Positions 23,698 through 32,731 of a DNA stretch of 33,013 nucleotides are shown piece after piece. The first letter of the stretch is position 1. Each line of letters opens with the position of its first letter. The notes beneath the pieces are model-generated. The model was not told the origin of the DNA, did no database searches, and was given only the letters and a program-made list of their open reading frames with translations. The stretch is from a virus: positions 1-33,013 of the IMG/VR virus record IMGVR_UViG_3300010370_000132; one strand, given 5' to 3'. The position numbers were made by a program, and so were the translations under genes.

Positions 23698-26600
23698 ATG
23701 GGTCTTAGTCGCTTAGATAATTTTCTGAAGAATAGTAGAGGCGATATTCTATACGTCGATCCTTCTAGTATAGACTCTACAGATAGTATTGAAAACCAAG
23801 GTAACTCATTAGTTAGACCTTTTAAAACAATTCAAAGGGCACTGATTGAGGCAGCAAGATTTTCATATCAAAAAGGATTTGATAATGATAGATTTAGCAG
23901 AACAACTATCATTGTTTATCCAGGTGAACACCTCATTGATAATAGACCAGGATGGATACCAGTACATAATGCACCAATCTCTGGTAATAATTGGTTGACT
24001 AGAAGTGGTGCAACTTCTAATGACCTTACAGAGTTTACATTAAATAGTGATTTTGATATTGATTCTCCAGAGAATGATCTTTATAAGATGAACTCTGTTT
24101 ATGGGGGTGTTATCATTCCTCGTGGTACATCAATTGTTGGTATGGATCTTCGTAAAACAAAGATTCGTCCAAAATTTGTTCCAAATCCTGCTGATGATAC
24201 AATTGATACAACTTGTTTATTCCGAGTAACTGGTACTTGTTACTTCTATCAGTTTACATTCTTTGATGCTGATCCAAATTCAAACGTATTTAAGGACTAC
24301 GGTCCCTCAAAATTTGTTCCTAACTTCTCTCACCATAAATTAACTTGTTTTGAGTATGCAGATGGTGTTAATCCTGTAAAATTCAATGATACTTATTTAA
24401 ATTATAATACAACCAGAACTGATCTTGATATTTACTATCAAAAAATTGGACTGGTTTATGGACCCTCTAGTGGAAGAGATATTAGTCCAGATTTTCCAAG
24501 TGCTTCTCTTGATGTTCAATCAAAGATTGATGAATTTAGAATTGTTGGATCTAAAGGTCAAAATGTAGGGATCTCTAGTATTAGAGCTGGTGATGGTTCA
24601 TTCTCTAGCAAAAAGATTACTGTTGATATTGTTGAATCCGTTGGTGGATTGGATGTAGACACTCCAATTAGAATCGAAGGAATTCCTAGCGGTGGATATA
24701 ATGGATCGTTTGTTGTAAAAACTGTAGAGAGTCCAACACGGATTACTTATGAAGTATCCTCTGCTCCTGCAAATCCACTTCCAACAATAGTATCTGGAGC
24801 TCCAACACTTAACATCGTCGTTGATAGTGTTACATCTGCTTCTCCATATATCTTTAACTGTTCTCTGCGTTCAGTTTATGGAATGTGTGGACTTCATGCG
24901 GACGGAAGCAAGGCAGATGGATTTAAATCCATGGTTGTCGCTCAGTTTACTGGTATTGGTCTGCAGAAGGATGATAATGCATTTGTAAAATATAATGCAG
25001 TATCTGGTGTTTACGAAGATTCCACAGCAGTCACAAATCTCCACACCAATTCTTCTGCAGTATATAAACCAGCATACGAAAACTTCCATATTAAAGCATC
25101 AAACGATGCGTTCTTGCAGTTGGTGTCGGTATTTGCTATTGGATATGCAAATCACTTTGTTGCAGAATCTGGTGGAGACCATTCGATTACAAACTCCAAC
25201 TCAAACTTTGGTGCAAAGGCAATTGTTTGTAGAGGATTTAGAAATGATGCCTTCCCGAGAGATGATACTGGATACCTCACTCACATCCTGCCACCACAAC
25301 GAGTAGAGAGTGATGAAATAACAATTGAATTTGCTCCTATTGATGTTGAGAAGACAATTTCTGTAGGTAATACATCAAGATTGTACCTCTATAATGAATT
25401 CAACAGAAACATTCCTCCAAAATCCGTTTTAGAAGGATATCGCATTGGTTCAAAGTATAATGATAAATTAAAGGTCATCATCAACATTGGTAATGTTGGT
25501 GTGACTAAAGAAGCTGTTATTGTAATGCCAAATACCCAAGGGACTGGCAACTACGAAGTAACCGCTACAAAATTATCTACCGTAGGTAGAACTGCTATTG
25601 GTATTAACAGTATTACATCAAATATTTTTACAGCAACTGAACCTCACCAGTTCATTAATGGTGAATCGGTTCGTATTTTGAGTGATGATGGTGAACTTCC
25701 TGATGGTCTAAGACATAACCAAGTTTATTATGCAATCACTTCAGGAATTAATACTGATCAAATCAAATTAGCACAAACTTTTAACGATACTGTAAGTTTA
25801 TCTGCTATTACTGTTAATAGTAAGGGTGGTATTCTTCAAATTGAATCCAGAGTATCTGATAAGAAGTCTGGAGATGTTGGACACCCAATACAGTATGATA
25901 GTACTATTGGTCAGTGGTTTATCACTGTAAGTTCTTCTAGTAACTCAATTTATAGTACTATTGTTGGTTTGGGGACAGCAGCTCTTGGTAGAGCAACTCC
26001 CAAAACCTTTATCAGTAGAACTCCTGATAATAGATCTCTTGAAGATAGAATTTATAAGGTAAGATATGTAATTCCAAGAGATTCTACTGTTCTTGGTAGA
26101 CCTCCAGAAGATGCATTTATTATGCAAGAATCTGGAAGCACTTCTGGATTAAGCAATCCTGAGATTGCTAAATTTAAGAGCATCTCCCCAGTTGTTCTAT
26201 CAAATACTTCAGAACTTAGAAATCCTAGATTTATTTCTAATGCAACATGGGATGGTAACGTTGGTCTTGCATCATTTACAACAGAAGTTCCACATGAACT
26301 ATCTGTTGGTTCTAAAGTTCAAATCTTTAACGTTGTATCAACCGCAAACACTGTTGGTCTAGCCAATACTGGATACAATGGAGTATTTACTGTTGTATCT
26401 AGAGCTCATAGAAGAGAATTTACTGTTGGACTGACAACTAACCCTGGTTTATTTGCCAACAATGTTAACCAAAGAAATACAAATCTTCCAAGATATGAGA
26501 GAAAGGAGTTTAATAACACATTCTACATTTATAGAAAAGAAACCGTTCAGGACTACGTTCCAAATGCTAAGGATGGTGTTTATCACTTAACTCTTCTTGA

Positions 26601-29517
26601 TTCATCTTCATCACCACAAGTTGCCCCATTCCAGGGATTAAGATTCTCTCAACCAGTTAAGAATTTATACCCACAACTTGATAGGGATAATCCAGATTCT
26701 GATCCTGATCAGACCAGAACCTTTGCTCTTCCATCACCACTTGGACTGACTGAAATCAATAACCCCCAAAATAGCGTTACGAAAGAGGTTATTAACAAAA
26801 ACATTCGTGACTTTGTTGTTGGATTTGGAATTGTTGATATTCAATCAAGCTCTGGCACAGCACATACTATCAGAACTCAAAAGGACCATGGACTAAATCC
26901 AATCACTAGGGTTGGAATTACTAGTGCTGGTGTAAATTATGGTGATGGGTCTGGAAGCATTCAGACATTATACAATGCAAGACTTGTTGGATTTGCTGGT
27001 TCTACAACTGGTAAGTATGCAACAGCAAACGTTGAAATTGATTCTACGGGTGCAATAACTGCAGTTAAAATTGTAGAGGGTGGATCTGCTTTTGGTATTG
27101 GCAATACTTTAGCAGTTGTTGGTGTCGCAACAACTGCTGGATGGGTTCCTGGATATGTAACTGTTCTCAATATTCACAACAGCGTTGGTGATGTAATTAA
27201 AATTGATGGTATTCGTGACAGTAGATTTACTGATTATAACAACGTTTATAAAATTGAAAATATTGTAACTGGTGATGAAGAGAATATTCAAGTGTCTTCT
27301 TCATCAACAATTTATGCCAGGTATCAATTTACTGGATCACAACCGATTGCTGGAATTAATACGAATGGACTCAGTAATGTAAACTCTACGATTCTATCTG
27401 ATGTAACTGCTTATGTTACTGGAGAATCTGTTGGTATATCTTCACTTACATATAATAATATTACAGGTATTGCTAGTGTAATTACATCTAAATCCCATGG
27501 ATACCTAGTTGGAAATAGAGTTAAGTTTGGTGGGTTTAATCAAGGAATTTATAATGGAGAATTCACAATCTCTGAGGTTTATAATGTATCAAGTTTTGCT
27601 GTAAAAGTTGGTGTTGGAACAACTACAGCAGTTGCCTCTGGATCTGGTTTAGTTTATCCAGTAGGATTTAGTGCTCAAAATAGTCCTATAGATTTTGCAG
27701 ATGAAGCAGCATCCTCAAGACTTGTCTATCAATATGCTGGCATTACTACCACTCTTAGTGCATCTCTAACAGATCCTACAATTAATACCTTGACGGTTAC
27801 TAATGCAACTCATATGGGTTGGGATCTTGGTGATTATCTGATTGTAGATAATGAAATTATGCGTATCAGTGAGTCAATCACTTCTAATACTGCGATTGAT
27901 GTATTCCGTGGATTATTTGGAACTCAAAAACAAACTCACGTTGTTGGAGCAGTTGCTAGAAAAGTTAGATTTAAACCAGTAGAATTTAGAAGAAACTCTA
28001 TTGTTCGTGCATCTGGACATACCTTTGAGTATCTTGGATTTGGTCCTGGTAACTACTCAACTGCATTACCAGAAAGACAAGATAGACAATTTAGAAGCGT
28101 TGAGAGAATTCTATCACAGTCTGTATCTGATAATGGTGGTACTCCATTCTATAATGGATTAGATGATAAGGGTAATGCATATACTGTAACTAAGTTTACA
28201 AGTGGTGCAACAGGTCAAGATTTAATTACTAATGCGCCAATTCCAACAGTAAGAGGTGAAGATCTTACTAGTAATAGTGATGCTATTGGATTTGATGTTG
28301 ACATAACAGAACAACTGACAGTCAACAGGGGTCTTAAAGTTGATGGCGGTAAAGATAATAATATTGTCTCTGAGTTTAATGGTCCAGCAGTATTCAATGA
28401 AAAGGTAACAATTAATGATTCTGTTGAAGCAAATAGTTTGCTTGTTCAGGGTGATCAAATTATTGCTAGAGAATACACAATTGGAATTGCAACACCAGCG
28501 ATTGCTGGTAATGTTGGTAACGTTGTATTTGATGCAGAGCCACCATCTGGTGGAGAACTTGGATGGGTTTATACTAATGATAATGCTTGGAAGAAGTTTG
28601 GTCCTATCCAGTCTGAACCAGATAATTACTATGTTGGTCTATGGAGCGGAACATTCCAGGGAGACGGATCTGGACTATTCAACGTATCTGACGTTTGGGT
28701 ATTTGATGGTGTTGGTATCTCTACTATTACAAACGTAGGTATTGAGACAACATCTGCAAAAGCTGGGTACTCCCTGTATGTTGCTGGCCAAACTCTGTTT
28801 GAGAACAACGTTGAGTTCAGAGCACAATCACTAACTTGGAATATTACTGATGGATTCTTGGTTAATACTGGTATTAGCACATTTAACCAACAAGTTAATG
28901 TTAATACTTTAAGAGTAATTGGTATCTCAACATTTAGAAATGATGTCTTAATTACAACAAATCCAGATACAACTGGTGATGTTAATGGTAACTATCTAAG
29001 ATTCCAACAGACTGACCTTGCTCTTAATGCTTCATACTTCTATGGTGGATTGAAGTTTGAAGGTAAGGATATTGGTAATGATGGCGAACGTGGATATATT
29101 AAGGGTGTATCTGAAGGAACTTCAGGACAATTTGCTCTTATCTTCGGTACACAAGGTTCTGGTGTATCTAATCCACAAGAAAGACTGAGACTTAATAATG
29201 CTGGTAATGCCACGTTCTCTGGAACAGTCACGGCAAATTCTGATGAGAGACTTAAGGAAAACGTTGTTGGTATCAGCAACGCTCTCAGCAAGGTTCTGGA
29301 TCTCAGAGGTGTATACTTCAACCGTATTGGTCAATCTGAGCGTGAGATTGGTGTTATTGCACAGGAGATTGAAAAGGTCCTACCAGAACTGGTGTATGAG
29401 TCTCATGATGGCACTAAATCTGTTGCATACCAGAATATGGTTGCGGTTCTGATTGAAGCTATTAAGGAACAACAGCAGCAAATCAACGAACTCAAAGAGC
29501 GACTGGACAATCTTTGA
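23698..29517 (+). CDS. Giant fibre-like structural protein with C-terminal S74 chaperone
   Basis: This 1939-residue protein is the largest in the window. The N-terminus (MGLSRLDNFLKNSRGDILYVDPSSIDSTDS...) has the look of a pectate-lyase-like beta-helix, the type used in phage fibres and tailspikes, and the long middle consists of short beta modules rich in Gly, Ser, Thr, Asn and Val. The C-terminal about 95 residues are an S74 intramolecular chaperone that trimerises and then cuts itself off: SDERLKENV holds Ser1848 and Lys1853, the same five-residue spacing as the catalytic pair of endosialidase, followed by IGVIAQEIEKVLPEL and a terminal coiled coil (AIKEQQQQINELKERLDNL). A late promoter precedes it and a strong terminator follows 8 bases after the stop. 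Its exact tail location is unknown. Confidence 0.8.
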   Translation: MGLSRLDNFLKNSRGDILYVDPSSIDSTDSIENQGNSLVRPFKTIQRALIEAARFSYQKGFDNDRFSRTTIIVYPGEHLIDNRPGWIPVHNAPISGNNWLTRSGATSNDLTEFTLNSDFDIDSPENDLYKMNSVYGGVIIPRGTSIVGMDLRKTKIRPKFVPNPADDTIDTTCLFRVTGTCYFYQFTFFDADPNSNVFKDYGPSKFVPNFSHHKLTCFEYADGVNPVKFNDTYLNYNTTRTDLDIYYQKIGLVYGPSSGRDISPDFPSASLDVQSKIDEFRIVGSKGQNVGISSIRAGDGSFSSKKITVDIVESVGGLDVDTPIRIEGIPSGGYNGSFVVKTVESPTRITYEVSSAPANPLPTIVSGAPTLNIVVDSVTSASPYIFNCSLRSVYGMCGLHADGSKADGFKSMVVAQFTGIGLQKDDNAFVKYNAVSGVYEDSTAVTNLHTNSSAVYKPAYENFHIKASNDAFLQLVSVFAIGYANHFVAESGGDHSITNSNSNFGAKAIVCRGFRNDAFPRDDTGYLTHILPPQRVESDEITIEFAPIDVEKTISVGNTSRLYLYNEFNRNIPPKSVLEGYRIGSKYNDKLKVIINIGNVGVTKEAVIVMPNTQGTGNYEVTATKLSTVGRTAIGINSITSNIFTATEPHQFINGESVRILSDDGELPDGLRHNQVYYAITSGINTDQIKLAQTFNDTVSLSAITVNSKGGILQIESRVSDKKSGDVGHPIQYDSTIGQWFITVSSSSNSIYSTIVGLGTAALGRATPKTFISRTPDNRSLEDRIYKVRYVIPRDSTVLGRPPEDAFIMQESGSTSGLSNPEIAKFKSISPVVLSNTSELRNPRFISNATWDGNVGLASFTTEVPHELSVGSKVQIFNVVSTANTVGLANTGYNGVFTVVSRAHRREFTVGLTTNPGLFANNVNQRNTNLPRYERKEFNNTFYIYRKETVQDYVPNAKDGVYHLTLLDSSSSPQVAPFQGLRFSQPVKNLYPQLDRDNPDSDPDQTRTFALPSPLGLTEINNPQNSVTKEVINKNIRDFVVGFGIVDIQSSSGTAHTIRTQKDHGLNPITRVGITSAGVNYGDGSGSIQTLYNARLVGFAGSTTGKYATANVEIDSTGAITAVKIVEGGSAFGIGNTLAVVGVATTAGWVPGYVTVLNIHNSVGDVIKIDGIRDSRFTDYNNVYKIENIVTGDEENIQVSSSSTIYARYQFTGSQPIAGINTNGLSNVNSTILSDVTAYVTGESVGISSLTYNNITGIASVITSKSHGYLVGNRVKFGGFNQGIYNGEFTISEVYNVSSFAVKVGVGTTTAVASGSGLVYPVGFSAQNSPIDFADEAASSRLVYQYAGITTTLSASLTDPTINTLTVTNATHMGWDLGDYLIVDNEIMRISESITSNTAIDVFRGLFGTQKQTHVVGAVARKVRFKPVEFRRNSIVRASGHTFEYLGFGPGNYSTALPERQDRQFRSVERILSQSVSDNGGTPFYNGLDDKGNAYTVTKFTSGATGQDLITNAPIPTVRGEDLTSNSDAIGFDVDITEQLTVNRGLKVDGGKDNNIVSEFNGPAVFNEKVTINDSVEANSLLVQGDQIIAREYTIGIATPAIAGNVGNVVFDAEPPSGGELGWVYTNDNAWKKFGPIQSEPDNYYVGLWSGTFQGDGSGLFNVSDVWVFDGVGISTITNVGIETTSAKAGYSLYVAGQTLFENNVEFRAQSLTWNITDGFLVNTGISTFNQQVNVNTLRVIGISTFRNDVLITTNPDTTGDVNGNYLRFQQTDLALNASYFYGGLKFEGKDIGNDGERGYIKGVSEGTSGQFALIFGTQGSGVSNPQERLRLNNAGNATFSGTVTANSDERLKENVVGISNALSKVLDLRGVYFNRIGQSEREIGVIAQEIEKVLPELVYESHDGTKSVAYQNMVAVLIEAIKEQQQQINELKERLDNL

Positions 29518-29524
29518 TTTGGTC

Positions 29525-29549
29525 GGGGGGTTGACAACCCCCCTTTTTT
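29525..29549 (+). terminator. Rho-independent terminator overlapping next promoter
   Basis: GGGGGGTTGACAACCCCCC (29525-29543) is a perfect inverted repeat followed by six T residues, so the transcript from the fibre gene should end here. A workable stem is GGGGGGTT/AACCCCCC with a three-base loop. The -35 box TTGACA of the next promoter is inside this palindrome. Confidence 0.85.
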
Positions 29550-29561
29550 ATGGGTTATAAT
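29531..29561 (+). promoter_or_regulatory. Sigma70-type promoter embedded in the terminator
   Basis: TTGACA (29531-29536) and TATAAT (29556-29561) match the consensus, with a 19-base spacer that is slightly long. Start would be near 29568, 35 bases before the preferred ATG (29603) of the helicase-methyltransferase. The spacer contains the terminator arm and T-run. Confidence 0.65.
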
Positions 29562-29602
29562 ACCTGGGTAGTTTACAAGCATAGTACTTGATCAACATTT
29601 AC

Positions 29603-32600
29603 ATGGACACCCTAAAGGGTGCTACTAACAGTTTTAACCTGGGTGAGACTCATTTTACCTGGGAAGAACGCCACCGTGGTCGTGATTACGGAAAGGCAAA
29701 GCAAGTAGTAACCCAACTTGATTCTGGGTATGTTCGTGTATCCTGGTGGGAAGGTGTATCTACTCGCACAGATAAAGATCACCACCATGACTCTATTATC
29801 CATGCTTGGTTGCTGACTCTTCCTGGAATTAAGAAGATTGGTCAGGAGACGTTTGAATTTGATCTCAAACTCTACACTCTAGAGATCATCTCTCAAATGA
29901 TCTATGAGAAGTTCTTTTCTGGTAAAGAAGAGGTTTATGAAGTATTTGATCCTCGTCCTTATCAAACTAAATTCTCACAGAAAATTTCTACTGCATGGAA
30001 TCAGAAAAAATATCTAGAATTTCTTCTGTTTGCAAAGTGTCGTGCTGGTAAATCAGTGATGGTTTTGAAGCATATTGTAGATAGTAATTATAAATTGTCT
30101 GTTGTTTGTTCCCGCCAAAAGTCTCCTGAAGGTTCTTGGTATAATGATTCCAAACGATTCTTCCCCACAATCAAGTACATTTCCGTTAAGGATCCTTCTT
30201 GGGAAGTTCAACTCGCTTATTGGATGGATCGTGATGTAAACATTGTTCTCTGGGGCACAGTTCAAAGTATTATCAAACGTCTTGATAAAATTAGTAATGT
30301 TGACTTTCTTGCCTTTGATGAAGCACACATTGGTGGAACTGCTGATCAGTTTGTGCAAGTTCGCAACACATTAAACACTCGCACCTGCTATATCTCTGGC
30401 ACTGCTCACAAACTTTGTTGGATGTTCCCTGAGGAAGATCAGAAGTTTGTTTACACTTATTTTGACGAGCAACTTGATGTTCAACGTGGTGTATTTAAGC
30501 GTCCTAAGATGAACATTGCTTTCGCAAAGTATCAAACTTCGGCATATCAAGAGTTGTTTGGTGATGATCCAGATGCCATGAAGAATATCTTTACCATGAA
30601 GGGAGACAAGTTTCTTCATGAATCTCTTGTCCGTGAGTTTATTCATAATTATTTTGGACCTCAACGTGAGATTCGTATTGGAGATCGTCTTCTTAAAGGT
30701 ACTTATCACATGATGGCAATGCCCAGTGTTAAAGCGTGTCATGCATTTCAGGAATTGGTTGATTGTTATTATCCTGCTCTGGTAGTTACTTCTGATACTA
30801 AAAACGATCAAGATGATATCAATCGCTTTCTGGATGAGCATCCAAAAGCACTGATCATCACTCAATCTGCAAATGTTCTTGGTGTGACTGCTAAGAAGAT
30901 TGATACTGTTATTAACTGCCGTGGTGGAGAATCAATTGAGTTTTGGACTCAGTTTGCTTTCCGTGGTGGTTCTGGTGATCATGACTGGTGGGTAATTGAT
31001 TTTGATGCTCAACGTTGTCTCCGTGCCATTCATACTGCTTTCCAACTTGCATGTGATAATAATCCTGCACTTTCTCAATATAGTGTTATTGACTTTACAA
31101 ATATCCATGAATGGAATAATGGATTCCAAATTCTGTCTAAGGAAATGCTTGAGGATGCTCTTGCTGCAGATGTAGAAGGAAGTATCTCTACTATTACAAG
31201 TATTGTTGAATCTTTAGATTTGAGTGGAGTTGGGGATTTTAATTTGAATATTAAGACCGATCTCACTACTGTGATGAAAGAGACTCAACTTAATGATAAT
31301 GGTGCCAATAATAAAAGTTGTGTGGTTCGGGAGACTGAAAGTGTAAAAAAGTCTGATGACCTTGATACTCTGAAGAAGCAAACTATCAAGGCACTGCTTG
31401 AATCTATTCCTCTGACCATGTTTTATATCATTAGAAATGGTCAGAACGTGTATTCAATCAATGATGTAATTGGTTCTGAGATTTATCCTTCGGTTACTGG
31501 TGATCATGAGGGTATTCTTGATGAGGTTATTCGTAAAAACCCACACAGCATTGAACTTCTTACTCGTCGTATTGGTATTGTTTCCAATAGCATTCAAAAA
31601 AGTATGAGGGATTCTGTATCCAATACCATTAATGAATTGTCAGTATCTTCTCAAACTCAACAGAGTATTCCTGTAAAACTTTTTGATTCTATGATTGATG
31701 GTTGTAAGGATTTGACCCAAACTTATATGTTTGGTGATCCTAGTGGATCTCATACTGCTCGTCTTTTGGAGAGAGGCGTGAATCCAAATAACATTACTGT
31801 ATGGGAGAGTTGCGATAGTCACCGCAATCGTGTAAAATATGTAAATGGTAGTGTCAATGTTGTTGGTTCTCATCCAAATATGAAGTTTACTGCTATTCTT
31901 GCCAACCCCCCATATAACGATCCTACTAAGAAGGCAAAGAATAATAAACTTTGGCCTATTGTAGTCGAACAGCATCTTGAATTGATTGCTCCTGGTGGAG
32001 ATGTGTGTGAGGTTACTCCCGCATCTGTTCTAGGTACTACTGGTAAAGGTAAGAAGTTCATGAAGTTGTTCTCTACCAAATATAATCTAAAGTTGATTGA
32101 TTATACAGCAGACGATTATTTTGTTGAAGGTGTTGCTATTTGTCGTTGGCACCTTACAAATGAACCATATCAAGGTAAAACTGTCGTGATTACTCATGAT
32201 GGTTCCTTCACTTGGGATTTGCGAGATGGTCTTCCTTTAGTTGGAGATGCTGCAATCAAGAACTCTATTCTTAATAAAATTGCTAACTCAAATCATCCAC
32301 GCATTCCTTTGAAGATGGGTCAAGCAATTGCTAAGGAGGATCACATTCCTGATGGTAAATATGAGATTTACCATTCTTCTAAAAAAGTCAAGCGCACTAA
32401 CATTGTTCCTACAACTGGAGATGTGCTAAAGTTTATTGTTCCATTCTCTTCTACCTATAAAAATGGTGGTATTTTTACTTCCAATGGATTTGTAGGTATG
32501 TTTAATTGTTGGTGTCCTATTACTTCGGAAGAAGAAGGGGATCGTCTTACTAAGATTTTTGATCTTAAAATCATTCAGTTTTTCATTGACAATTATAAAA

Positions 32601-32731
32601 AGACTGCAGGATTTACTGCTGCCATTAAGAATGGGGAAGTTCCTGAAATCACAGATTATGATAATCTGCCTGAACAATTTGGTTTTACCGAAGAAGAAGT
32701 TGAATATCTAAAGCGCACAAATGTCCTCTAA
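29603..32731 (+). CDS. SF2 DEAH helicase fused to N6-adenine DNA methyltransferase
   Basis: This protein of about 1042 residues (from ATG 29603; a TTG at 29588 would add five) joins two enzymes. The N-terminal about 110 residues have no clear family. An SF2 helicase core follows, with a variant Walker A CRAGKS (146-151), Walker B DEAH (239-242), motif III SGTAHK and a motif VI-like FRGGSGDHD. The C-terminal half has a SAM-binding segment FGDPSG and the adenine methyltransferase motif NPPY (768-771). ATP-driven helicase and methyltransferase together recall Type III, Type ISP and BREX-like modification modules, but no nuclease motif is visible. Codons favour CGN arginine, as in gp32. Its stop overlaps the start of a second methyltransferase by 11 bases. 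Roles in modifying phage DNA or blocking host restriction are inferences. Confidence 0.75.
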   Translation: MDTLKGATNSFNLGETHFTWEERHRGRDYGKAKQVVTQLDSGYVRVSWWEGVSTRTDKDHHHDSIIHAWLLTLPGIKKIGQETFEFDLKLYTLEIISQMIYEKFFSGKEEVYEVFDPRPYQTKFSQKISTAWNQKKYLEFLLFAKCRAGKSVMVLKHIVDSNYKLSVVCSRQKSPEGSWYNDSKRFFPTIKYISVKDPSWEVQLAYWMDRDVNIVLWGTVQSIIKRLDKISNVDFLAFDEAHIGGTADQFVQVRNTLNTRTCYISGTAHKLCWMFPEEDQKFVYTYFDEQLDVQRGVFKRPKMNIAFAKYQTSAYQELFGDDPDAMKNIFTMKGDKFLHESLVREFIHNYFGPQREIRIGDRLLKGTYHMMAMPSVKACHAFQELVDCYYPALVVTSDTKNDQDDINRFLDEHPKALIITQSANVLGVTAKKIDTVINCRGGESIEFWTQFAFRGGSGDHDWWVIDFDAQRCLRAIHTAFQLACDNNPALSQYSVIDFTNIHEWNNGFQILSKEMLEDALAADVEGSISTITSIVESLDLSGVGDFNLNIKTDLTTVMKETQLNDNGANNKSCVVRETESVKKSDDLDTLKKQTIKALLESIPLTMFYIIRNGQNVYSINDVIGSEIYPSVTGDHEGILDEVIRKNPHSIELLTRRIGIVSNSIQKSMRDSVSNTINELSVSSQTQQSIPVKLFDSMIDGCKDLTQTYMFGDPSGSHTARLLERGVNPNNITVWESCDSHRNRVKYVNGSVNVVGSHPNMKFTAILANPPYNDPTKKAKNNKLWPIVVEQHLELIAPGGDVCEVTPASVLGTTGKGKKFMKLFSTKYNLKLIDYTADDYFVEGVAICRWHLTNEPYQGKTVVITHDGSFTWDLRDGLPLVGDAAIKNSILNKIANSNHPRIPLKMGQAIAKEDHIPDGKYEIYHSSKKVKRTNIVPTTGDVLKFIVPFSSTYKNGGIFTSNGFVGMFNCWCPITSEEEGDRLTKIFDLKIIQFFIDNYKKTAGFTAAIKNGEVPEITDYDNLPEQFGFTEEEVEYLKRTNVL

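Noticed and set aside
32580-32610. TTGACA-like sequence in the helicase-methyltransferase gene
   Set aside because: It is inside coding sequence with no matching -10 at proper spacing before a gene.
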